Source: Acidobacteriaceae bacterium
GTDB taxonomy: Bacteria; Acidobacteriota; Terriglobia; Terriglobales; Acidobacteriaceae
Reading direction: 5' to 3'
Length of the DNA: 26,199 nt
NCBI GenBank assembly: GCA_003135315.1
Contig: PLBD01000288.1
Location: forward strand, 1 to 26,199
Shown here: piece after piece, positions 1 through 5,969 of the stretch
Position numbering within the stretch: position 1 is the stretch's first letter
Layout: the number at the start of each line of letters is the position of its first letter
Translations under genes and position numbers: made by a program
Notes under the pieces: generated by a model
What the model was told of the DNA's origin: nothing
The model's input: the letters and a program-made list of their open reading frames with translations, nothing else
Database searches by the model: none

Positions 1-284
1 TAGAAGTAGTTCTTGCGCGCGAAGATTGAGCTTTCGTTGATGCGGCAGTTCAGCGCCGTTGCCGCCAGCACCGCGAACTCGACTGCGCGCTGGTTGAGCA
101 CGGGCAGCGCGCCGGGAAGACCCAGGCACACCGGGCAGACGTTGGTGTTCGGCGGATCGCCGAAGTGCGTCGAGCATCCGCAGAAGATCTTCGTCTTCGT
201 CAGCAGCTGAACGTGAACTTCCAGCCCAATGACAGGCTCGTATTTGGAACGTGCCGCGACAGGGGCTTCCGGCGTGGTGGCCAT
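1..284 (-). CDS. gatB: Asp-tRNA(Asn)/Glu-tRNA(Gln) amidotransferase subunit B, N-terminal part (cut by window edge)
   Basis: GatB is the subunit of the GatCAB amidotransferase that binds the misacylated tRNA and activates its carboxylate, so that Glu-tRNA(Gln) or Asp-tRNA(Asn) can be amidated in the cytoplasm. The first 94 residues are visible. They contain the family signature YEPVIGLEVHVQL and a zinc-binding-type cysteine cluster (KIFCGCS, then NVCPVCLGLPG), followed by the ARKNYF segment that continues off the left edge. The ATG at 284-282 fits the usual start, a short variable leader before the conserved block. No Shine-Dalgarno is seen. Instead a perfect TATAAT lies 7 nt upstream, so the mRNA may be leaderless. 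The rest of the gene, about 380 residues by family norm, lies outside the window. Confidence 0.96.
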   Translation of the reverse strand, partial: MATTPEAPVAARSKYEPVIGLEVHVQLLTKTKIFCGCSTHFGDPPNTNVCPVCLGLPGALPVLNQRAVEFAVLAATALNCRINESSIFARKNYF

Positions 285-291
285 AATCTTG

Positions 292-297
292 ATTATA
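292..297 (-). promoter_or_regulatory. -10-like box just upstream of gatB
   Basis: On the minus strand TATAAT is followed by 7 nt and then the gatB ATG, which would place the transcription start at or next to the start codon. There is no convincing -35 box 17-18 nt upstream, so the match rests on the -10 alone. Confidence 0.35.
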
Positions 298-317
298 GCG
301 GTGCGATTCGAGCGGCT

Positions 318-563
318 CTATGGCGTGAAGTTCAGGCTGCACAAGAACGCGCTGCCCCACAGGACGAATCCTGCGAGGCCCACGAGCAAATATAACCGGC
401 GCTCGAAGGCGTTATGCAACGTCGGCAGCGGCAGCGGCGATCCCAGATCACGATGAAAGGAAGTAACCAGCAGTCCGCCGAATCCGACCACGGTGACAGC
501 GCCGCCGAACGCCAAGCCTGCCATGATGAGCACGTATCCGAGGGAAAACACAACGCACCCCAA
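318..563 (-). CDS. small two-TM hypothetical membrane protein
   Basis: This is an 81-codon open frame ending 33 nt before gatB on the same strand. I do not recognise a family. The translation has two clear hydrophobic segments, about residues 3-33 and 59-77, separated by a short polar loop rich in Pro, Arg and His, so a small inner-membrane protein is plausible. The first codon at 563 is TTG; a GTG four codons later and an ATG at residue 14 are alternative starts, so the N-terminus is uncertain. It may be co-transcribed with gatB. Real coding status is likely but not proven, because the gene is short and there is no conserved motif. Confidence 0.5.
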   Translation of the reverse strand: MGCVVFSLGYVLIMAGLAFGGAVTVVGFGGLLVTSFHRDLGSPLPLPTLHNAFERRLYLLVGLAGFVLWGSAFLCSLNFTP

Positions 564-681
564 TGCTTCAGCAAAGCCTAGACCTTAGGCGGGAGTTGTG
601 CAAGGTGGTCGGCGAGCATTGATTCCGGACTTTGCCGATTGGGTGGAAACACAAAAGTTGCGGCCAATGACGGAACCGCAG

Positions 682-719
682 ATCCCTCGGCTGCGCCCGA
701 AGCGGGCTCCGCTCGGGAT
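682..719. repeat. nested GC-rich hairpin, dispersed-repeat type
   Basis: An inner perfect stem (GCCCG at 695-699 with CGGGC at 703-707, loop AAG) sits inside an outer stem ATCCC (682-686) with GGGAT (715-719). It lies between obg and the small membrane ORF. The phrase from GATCCCTCGG to CTCGGGATGAC resembles a short intergenic repeat that I associate with Acidobacteriota genomes; that association is from memory, and only one copy is seen here. Confidence 0.5.
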
Positions 720-764
720 GACAAAAATAAAGGAAGTCCTACGGAAAGGAAACGAGACCGATGC

Positions 765-804
765 GATCGTTCTCGAAACTGGAAACCAGAGACTCAGAAC
801 GATC
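765..804. repeat. stem-loop downstream of obg
   Basis: A perfect 9-bp inverted repeat, GATCGTTCT (765-773) and AGAACGATC (796-804), encloses a second inverted repeat CTGG (779-782) and CCAG (786-789) with an AAA loop. It is 15 nt beyond the obg stop, where a 3' RNA structure would fall. There is no T-tract on the minus strand, so a classical intrinsic terminator is not supported. Nothing else coding is seen between 577 and 818. Confidence 0.5.
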
Positions 805-818
805 CCATTCTCTAGTCC

Positions 819-1847
819 CTAATCTCTGGCCACTGGCAACTGGCCACTAGCCACTCTCTTCGCCAGGGCCCACTTCAGTTCCTCGATGCCTTCGCCGGTA
901 ACGGCTGAAATCGGGAACAGTTCCAGCTTCTTGCGCTTGCAGTAGCGCTTGAGTTTCGTGAGTTTGTCTTTGTCGACAATGTCCATTTTGGACGCGACCA
1001 CGATGGTCGGCTTGGTATCGAGCCCGCTGCCGAAGTTCGACAGCTCGCGCGCGATCACCTCGTAGTCCGCGACGGGATCAGGCCGCCCGCTCGCATCGGA
1101 AACGTCAACCAGGTGCGCCAGAACGCGCGTGCGCTCGATGTGCCGCAGGAATTGCGTGCCCAAGCCAGCGCCTTCACTGGCGCCTTCGATGAGTCCGGGA
1201 ATATCGGCGACGACGAAGCTGGAATCGTCCGGCGGCTCGCCCGCAACTACCACGCCGAGATTCGGCTGTAACGTGGTGAAAGGATAATCTGCAATCTTCG
1301 GCCGCGCGGCCGAGATACGCGAGATCAGTGTGCTCTTGCCGGCATTGGGATAGCCGACCAGGCCGACATCGGCCAACAGCTTCAGTTCCAGGCGCAGGTC
1401 GCGCTCTTCGCCGGGCTTTCCTTCTTCATGCTCGCGTGGCGCTTGGTGGACCGAGGTGGCGAAGCGCGCGTTGCCGCGTCCGCCGCGCCCGCCGCGCGCT
1501 ATAACAACCCGCTCGTCAGGATGCGAGAAGTCATGCACCACCTCGCCTGTCATCTCGTCGTAGACGATGGTGCCAACCGGCACTTTCAGTACGATGCTTT
1601 CGCCCTCGCGGCCGGTCTTGTTAGAACCTTCGCCGTGACGGCCACGCTCCGCTTTGTATTCGGGATTAAAGCGGAAGTGGACCAGCGTATTGTGACGCTC
1701 GCTGGATTCCATGATGACGTCGCCACCGTGCCCGCCATCGCCGCCCGACGGACCTCCGCGCGGCACGAATTTTTCGCGGCGAAAGGCCATGCAGCCATTG
1801 CCACCGTCGCCCGCCTTGACCCGGATTTTGGCTTCGTCGACGAACAT
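819..1847 (-). CDS. obg: Obg/CgtA GTPase
   Basis: Obg is an essential GTPase that binds the 50S ribosomal subunit and links ribosome assembly to growth and stress. The 342-residue product has the glycine-rich Obg fold at residues 1-158 (AGDGGNGCMAFRREKF, then several GG repeats). A G domain follows: G1 GYPNAGKS at residues 165-172, G2 region around DYPFTTLQPNLG, G3 DIPGLIEGA, G5 ISAVTGEG. G4 reads SKMD rather than the usual NKxD, a substitution worth noting. I placed the start at 1847 (MFVDEAKI), which gives the normal spacing to the P-loop; an in-frame codon 12 nt upstream falls in repeat DNA. The last ten residues are encoded by a heptamer repeat and are probably not part of the ancestral protein. 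It follows rplU and rpmA on the same strand, the usual rplU-rpmA-obg order. Confidence 0.97.
   Translation of the reverse strand: MFVDEAKIRVKAGDGGNGCMAFRREKFVPRGGPSGGDGGHGGDVIMESSERHNTLVHFRFNPEYKAERGRHGEGSNKTGREGESIVLKVPVGTIVYDEMTGEVVHDFSHPDERVVIARGGRGGRGNARFATSVHQAPREHEEGKPGEERDLRLELKLLADVGLVGYPNAGKSTLISRISAARPKIADYPFTTLQPNLGVVVAGEPPDDSSFVVADIPGLIEGASEGAGLGTQFLRHIERTRVLAHLVDVSDASGRPDPVADYEVIARELSNFGSGLDTKPTIVVASKMDIVDKDKLTKLKRYCKRKKLELFPISAVTGEGIEELKWALAKRVASGQLPVARD
828..855. repeat. four tandem heptamers at the obg 3' end
   Basis: GGCCACT, GGCAACT, GGCCACT and AGCCACT run in direct tandem, 28 nt in all. The array lies inside the obg frame and encodes the C-terminal tail up to a few codons before the stop. 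It has the same 7-nt period and size as the arrays at 1858-1885 and 1949-1976, although the unit sequence differs. Confidence 0.7.
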
Positions 1848-1857
1848 GGAAAGCAGC

Positions 1858-1885
1858 AACTAGCAATTAGCAGCTAGCAACTAGC
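1858..1885 (+). repeat. heptamer array, arm 1 of an inverted pair
   Basis: The units are AACTAGC, AATTAGC, AGCTAGC and AACTAGC. The array begins 11 nt upstream of the obg start and occupies the position where a ribosome-binding site would be expected; no Shine-Dalgarno is visible there. It is almost the reverse complement of the array at 1949-1976, so a read-through transcript could form a long hairpin around the rpmA terminator. Confidence 0.75.
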
Positions 1886-1892
1886 GTAAAAC

Positions 1893-1918
1893 AAAAAGGC
1901 CTCATCGCAACGAGGCCT
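1893..1918 (-). terminator. intrinsic terminator after rpmA
   Basis: A perfect 7-bp stem (AGGCCTC at 1897-1903, GAGGCCT at 1912-1918) with an 8-nt loop is followed on the minus strand by TTTTTGTTTT. It lies between rpmA and obg and should end or attenuate the rplU-rpmA transcript before obg. Confidence 0.85.
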
Positions 1919-1948
1919 ACAGTCGGCAACCCTACGTGGAATGGTTTC

Positions 1949-1976
1949 ACTAGCTGCTAGTTGCTAATTGCTAGTT
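1949..1976 (-). repeat. heptamer array, arm 2 of an inverted pair
   Basis: The plus-strand units are ACTAGCT, GCTAGTT, GCTAATT and GCTAGTT. The rpmA stop codon (TAG, 1973-1971) lies inside this array, so the repeat sets the end of L27. It mirrors the array at 1858-1885, with the terminator between them. Confidence 0.75.
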
Positions 1977-2234
1977 GCTTTCCTGCGGAACGATCGACAC
2001 GAACTTGCCCATCGTGCCGCGGTCCTTGAACTCGACCACGCCGGTGACTTTGGCGAACAGGGTGTCGTCCTTGCCGCGGCCGACGTTGAGGCCCGGCTTG
2101 ATGCGCGTGCCGCGCTGCCGCACGATGATGGAGCCGCCCGGTACCAGTTGGCCGCCGAACGACTTCACGCCCAGCCGCTGCGCGTTGGAATCGCGACCAT
2201 TTCGCGAACTGCCTAAACCTTTTTTATGTGCCAT
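1971..2234 (-). CDS. rpmA: 50S ribosomal protein L27
   Basis: L27 sits near the peptidyl-transferase centre of the 50S subunit, with its N-terminal tail reaching towards the tRNA acceptor ends. The 87-residue product begins MAHKKGLGSSRNGRDSN and contains the family pattern GVKSFGGQLVPGGSIIVRQRG followed by GLNVGRGKDDTLFA, here quoted in parts. The length is normal for the family. The start at 2234 is fixed by the conserved N-terminus; there is no Firmicutes-type cleavable leader. The stop codon comes from a heptamer repeat. It lies between rplU and obg on the same strand, and an intrinsic terminator follows at once. Confidence 0.98.
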   Translation of the reverse strand: MAHKKGLGSSRNGRDSNAQRLGVKSFGGQLVPGGSIIVRQRGTRIKPGLNVGRGKDDTLFAKVTGVVEFKDRGTMGKFVSIVPQESN

Positions 2235-2278
2235 TGCAATGTCCTCAAAATTATGATGCCGGCGTGGAGACCAGCAGG

Positions 2279-2416
2279 CTACGTTTCCTGCAAGTCGGAG
2301 CCATCTGGCTTCGCGCGCGAGACGAACCGCCGCACGCTGTCCGGCACGCCCAGCAGGACTGAATCAAAGCGCTTGACCGCTGCAAACAGGGCCAGGATCA
2401 ACTGATGGAGCAGCAT
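2279..2416 (-). CDS. possible 45-residue small protein between rplU and rpmA
   Basis: An ATG frame begins 6 nt after the rplU stop and ends 44 nt before rpmA. It encodes 45 residues with a hydrophobic N-terminal half (LLHQLILALFAAV) and a basic, charged C-terminal half. Third codon positions are mostly G or C, as in the neighbouring genes, which favours coding. There is no clear Shine-Dalgarno, although tight spacing could allow translational coupling to rplU. It is far too short to be the Prp protease that occupies this position in Firmicutes. No family is recognised, and it could be non-coding spacer. Confidence 0.3.
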   Translation of the reverse strand: MLLHQLILALFAAVKRFDSVLLGVPDSVRRFVSRAKPDGSDLQET

Positions 2417-2422
2417 CGGCGG

Positions 2423-2743
2423 TTAAGCCAGGTCCTTGCCGTTGACATTGATGCCGGTAATCTTCACGGCAGTGAACGGCTGGCGATGTCCATTCAGCTT
2501 CTTGTACTGCTTCTTGCGCTTGTAATGGAAGACGAGGATCTTGTCGGCGCGGCCCTGCTCCACCACTTGCGCGGTGACGAAGGCCTTGGACGGCTTGCCC
2601 AGTTCGCCTTCGGAGCCGCTGACCGCCAGCACCTCGTCGAACTGCACGTTTTCCCCGCCGGCCTGCGACAGCTTCTCGACCTTGATTACGTCTCCGGGTG
2701 CGACGCGATACTGCTTTCCCCCGGCGCGGATCACCGCGTACAT
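2423..2743 (-). CDS. rplU: 50S ribosomal protein L21
   Basis: L21 binds 23S rRNA in the large subunit. The 106-residue product begins MYAVIRAGGKQYRVAPGDVI and contains the L21 signature region KILVFHYKRKKQYKKLNGHR, ending near the conserved ITGI. The start at 2743 is supported by a strong GGGAGG 4 nt before the ATG; an in-frame TTG four codons upstream overlaps that site and is rejected. rpmA and obg follow on the same strand in the usual order. The 180 nt upstream (2744-2923) hold no gene and presumably carry the operon promoter, but I could not identify convincing boxes. Confidence 0.97.
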   Translation of the reverse strand: MYAVIRAGGKQYRVAPGDVIKVEKLSQAGGENVQFDEVLAVSGSEGELGKPSKAFVTAQVVEQGRADKILVFHYKRKKQYKKLNGHRQPFTAVKITGINVNGKDLA

Positions 2744-2923
2744 GTTGCCTCCCAAGAGTCAGTCGCGCACACTGCTGCGCGAAACCGGCTCAAATCTTTT
2801 GTGCGCTTGCACTTTCCCCGGCCAGGAAGGAATTCTTCAGCGGGGCGCCCCTGACGGGACATAGTAGTACAGGCAAACCATAGAAGTTTAGCGTGTTTGG
2901 CAGGGCTAGGTCAAATCGCTCCG

Positions 2924-3427
2924 CTACTCCTCCATGCATTTCGTCTGGCGCTCCACATATTTCTGCAACTTGCCTCGCTTCTCCAGCGACAGGAGATTGT
3001 CGAGCACCGGATACTTGGCGGCAGGATCGAAGCGCAGAATGGCGCGATAGGCGCGCAGGGTACCGGCCAGTCCGGCGGCCTGAATGGTGGCGGAGTTGGT
3101 TACGTTGGGATGCTCCAACTCAAACGCGGCCTGCGAGTACATGGCCTGCATGCGCAACTGCTCGGAATAGGTGTTGTTGACCTCGTCGAGCGATTGCAAA
3201 TCCTTGCAGCAAGCGTCGACCGTAACGTCGGGGGCTTTCACGATCCACTCAGTCAGCCACATGCGCTTGGCCAGGTTGTCCTTGGCGAGGGGATGTTCTT
3301 CCAGGCTGCGGGCGTAGTCAACCACGCGCTCGCGGTCCTCGGGTGTGGAAAGCGTGCGCATCTTCGCCGCACACGGCAGAGAAACCGCGGCAAGCACAAC
3401 CAAGAAAGCAACGAGTTTGCGAGCCAT
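2924..3427 (-). CDS. secreted protein of unknown function
   Basis: The product is 167 residues with a clear signal peptide: MARK, then a hydrophobic core LVAFLVVLAAVSL, with likely cleavage after PCAA. The mature part is mostly helical and charged, with a Cys-Cys pair (VDACCKDL), a late cysteine (TKCMEE) and no recognised catalytic motif. A frame extending upstream to 3538 is rejected because the signal peptide begins at the ATG at 3427, preceded by a G-rich stretch. A TATGAT at 3478-3473 could be its -10 box, but the -35 is unclear. It is divergent from the molybdopterin oxidoreductase at 3685. Its function is unknown; secretion is the only confident statement. Confidence 0.8.
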   Translation of the reverse strand: MARKLVAFLVVLAAVSLPCAAKMRTLSTPEDRERVVDYARSLEEHPLAKDNLAKRMWLTEWIVKAPDVTVDACCKDLQSLDEVNNTYSEQLRMQAMYSQAAFELEHPNVTNSATIQAAGLAGTLRAYRAILRFDPAAKYPVLDNLLSLEKRGKLQKYVERQTKCMEE

Positions 3428-3684
3428 AGGGCTTTCCCCCACAAACTTCAGAATGCGGCCATTGGTTTTAGAATCATACTCCCTTCCGGGGTGTACAAAG
3501 CAAGGCGGAATTGCGTTCGTCAACGGCACTGGCTGCATTTCGTCCCATGAAACAGGCGGTTTGTCCCATTCGGACGCAAATGCGGGCGGGTGCGCTCAAC
3601 CGGGGAAGGGATCTCCCCAGGTCCTTTTTGCCACTCCAGATGCCTTCCATAGTTCGTGGGATAATCAACCCCTGCGGCTGTCCC

Positions 3685-5832
3685 ATGAAGAAAGTTGTCC
3701 ACGCGGCGTGTCCCCACGATTGTCCCGATGGCTGCGCCGTGCTTATCACGGTGGAAGATGGACGGGCGACCAAACTCCAGGGCGATCCGGAACATCCCAT
3801 CACGCGCGGATTTCTGTGCGGCAAAGTTGCCAAGTATCTGGACCGTGTCTACGCGCCCGATCGCGTTCTCTATCCCATGCGGCGGGTCGCAGCGAAGGGA
3901 GCGCACGGCGACGGCGCCTTCCAGCGCGTCACGTGGGATGAGGCTTTCAACGAGATTGTCGCGCGCCTGAAGCAGATCAGCAGCGAGTTTGGGCCGGAAG
4001 CTGTGCTGCCGTACTCTTATGGCGGCAACATCGGGGTACTGAACGGCGCTTCGATGGATCGGCGCTTCTTTCATCGGCTGGGTGCGTCGCAGCTGCATCG
4101 CAGCATCTGCTCGCAGGCGGGCGAGGACGCCATCATATCCGTGTACGGCCGCAAGATGGGCACCGAGCCGGAGCAGTTCCGCCAATCCAGGTACATCATC
4201 GCCTGGGCCGCGAACCTTCACGGCAACAACGCTCACCTGTGGCCGTTTATCGAGGAGGCGCGGCGCCAGGGCGCGAAGCTGGTCGTCATCGATCCGTACC
4301 GCACGCGGACAGCGCGCCTTGCGGACTGGCACATCCCGATCAATCCCGGCACGGACGTTGCGCTGGCGCTAGGATTGATGCACGTGATCGTGCGCGAAGG
4401 CTGGCATGACACCGATTACATTGCGCGCTACGCCGAGGGCTTCGACGAATTGGAGAAGCGTCTGCCCGAATATCCGCCGGAGCGGGTGGCGCAGTGGACG
4501 GGCATCGCGAAGGAAGACATTGAGCGCCTGGCGCGCGAGTATGCGACGACGCGGCCGGCCGCGATCCGCCTGAACTACGGTATTCAGCGCGCGCAGAACG
4601 GTGGCGCGGCGGTGCGCGCGGTCTGCATGTTGCCGGTAATCACGGGATCGTGGAAAGAAATTGGTGGCGGACTGCAGCTCTCTGTCAGCGGCGGCTTTCA
4701 GTTGGATCGCGCGGCAATGGAGCGGCGCGACCTGATGATGAAGAGCCCGCTGGGACGCCCGGCGCGCACGGTGAACATGGTGCAGCTGGGCAAGGCGCTG
4801 ACGGAACTGGATGGCCCTCCGATCAAGGCGCTGATGGTATATAACTCGAATCCGGCGGCGGTGTGTCCGGAGCAGCACCTGGTGCGCCGGGGACTACAGC
4901 GCGACGACTTGTTCACGGTCGTGCATGAACAGTTCTTCACCGACACAACTGACTTTGCGGACTTGGTTCTTCCCGCGACAACTTTCTTCGAGCACAAGGA
5001 CCTGGTCCAGGCCTACGGGCACTACTACCTTCAGGTTTCGCAGCAGGCGATTGACCCGCCGGGCGAGTGCCAGTCGAATGTGGAGTTCTTCCGCGAGCTG
5101 GCGTTGCGCATGGGGTTCGAGGATGAGTGTTTCCGGGAGCCAGTAGACGCGATGATCGAGGCAGCACTGGCGTCGGGAGCGCCGCAGCTCGCAGGCATCA
5201 CGCGCGAGCGGCTGGAGAATGATCCGCATGTGCGGCTGAACCTGCATGGAGACGGTGATAGCGAGCCCTGGCTGCCGTTTGCCAACGGTTTTCCCACGCC
5301 CAGCGGCAGAGCGCGCCTCTACGACAAGGACTTGATCTCCCACGGAATGGATCCGGTGGCCTCGTTCACTCCACCCGAAGAATCGCGGCACAGCCCGGCG
5401 GGCGAGCGTTATCCGCTGGAGCTTTTGGCGCGCAAGGCCGACAACTTCCTGAATTCCACCTTCGTCAATCTGCCAACCGTTCAGAAGATGGAACCGCATC
5501 ACGATGAGCTGGAAATCGCCAGGGAAGACGCGACGCGGCGCGGCATTGCCGACGGCGACCGCGTGCGCGTTTTCAACGATCGTGGTGAAATCTTTTTGCG
5601 GGCCCGGGTGGACGGCGCGGTGCAAGCCGGGGTGGTGGGCGCGCGCCTGGGCTGGGCGAAATTGTCCGACAGAGGGCTTAACATCAACGTGCTGACTTCG
5701 GCGCGGCTTACTGACCTGGGCGGCGGTGCTACGTTCTACTCCACCCTGGTGGAAGTGGAACGCGACGCCGCGAGCGACGGCGGCGCATGCCGGGGCCCCA
5801 GGCGCGCAACTTCCACCGGCGGCAAGGGTTAG
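3685..5832 (+). CDS. molybdopterin-dependent oxidoreductase (DMSO reductase family, [4Fe-4S])
   Basis: This 715-residue protein belongs to the Mo/W-bisMGD oxidoreductases. An N-terminal [4Fe-4S] motif is formed by C9, C13, C17 and C45 (AACPHDCPDGC, then LCGK). The bisMGD-binding domains follow, with C142 in HRSICSQAG where the family places its Mo-coordinating Cys, Sec or Ser. The C-terminal molydopterin-dinucleotide-binding domain spans about residues 600-705. The substrate cannot be read from the sequence. No twin-arginine signal is present, so it should be cytoplasmic. No iron-sulfur or membrane-anchor subunit is adjacent, so electrons must go to a soluble partner encoded elsewhere. The frame is open upstream to 3511, but the Fe-S motif belongs at the N-terminus, so the ATG at 3685 is chosen. 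No strong ribosome-binding site is visible. Confidence 0.92.
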   Translation: MKKVVHAACPHDCPDGCAVLITVEDGRATKLQGDPEHPITRGFLCGKVAKYLDRVYAPDRVLYPMRRVAAKGAHGDGAFQRVTWDEAFNEIVARLKQISSEFGPEAVLPYSYGGNIGVLNGASMDRRFFHRLGASQLHRSICSQAGEDAIISVYGRKMGTEPEQFRQSRYIIAWAANLHGNNAHLWPFIEEARRQGAKLVVIDPYRTRTARLADWHIPINPGTDVALALGLMHVIVREGWHDTDYIARYAEGFDELEKRLPEYPPERVAQWTGIAKEDIERLAREYATTRPAAIRLNYGIQRAQNGGAAVRAVCMLPVITGSWKEIGGGLQLSVSGGFQLDRAAMERRDLMMKSPLGRPARTVNMVQLGKALTELDGPPIKALMVYNSNPAAVCPEQHLVRRGLQRDDLFTVVHEQFFTDTTDFADLVLPATTFFEHKDLVQAYGHYYLQVSQQAIDPPGECQSNVEFFRELALRMGFEDECFREPVDAMIEAALASGAPQLAGITRERLENDPHVRLNLHGDGDSEPWLPFANGFPTPSGRARLYDKDLISHGMDPVASFTPPEESRHSPAGERYPLELLARKADNFLNSTFVNLPTVQKMEPHHDELEIAREDATRRGIADGDRVRVFNDRGEIFLRARVDGAVQAGVVGARLGWAKLSDRGLNINVLTSARLTDLGGGATFYSTLVEVERDAASDGGACRGPRRATSTGGKG

Positions 5833-5892
5833 GGTAGCTGCCGCTCCGCGATCAGGAACCGTCCCGGTTTTCGGAGCGGGACGCGCGTACCG

Positions 5893-5898
5893 TATAAT
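5893..5898 (+). promoter_or_regulatory. -10 box of the probable bamA promoter
   Basis: A perfect TATAAT lies in the 137-nt gap before bamA, 71 nt before its ATG. The -35 region at 17 nt spacing (TTCGGA) matches consensus only partly. Confidence 0.45.
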
Positions 5899-5969
5899 TG
5901 CGCTTTCGTAAACCTTAAGCAACTGAGGGTTCTGTCATTTCTTGCCACCGTCAGGGAAGACTCGCGACG

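Noticed and set aside
3511..3684. 58-residue N-terminal extension of the molybdopterin oxidoreductase
   Set aside because: The [4Fe-4S] motif should be at the N-terminus; the extension has no signal or family similarity.
4894..5922. 342-codon minus-strand frame opposite the oxidoreductase
   Set aside because: Shadow frame in GC-rich coding DNA; Arg/His-rich composition and no recognisable domain.
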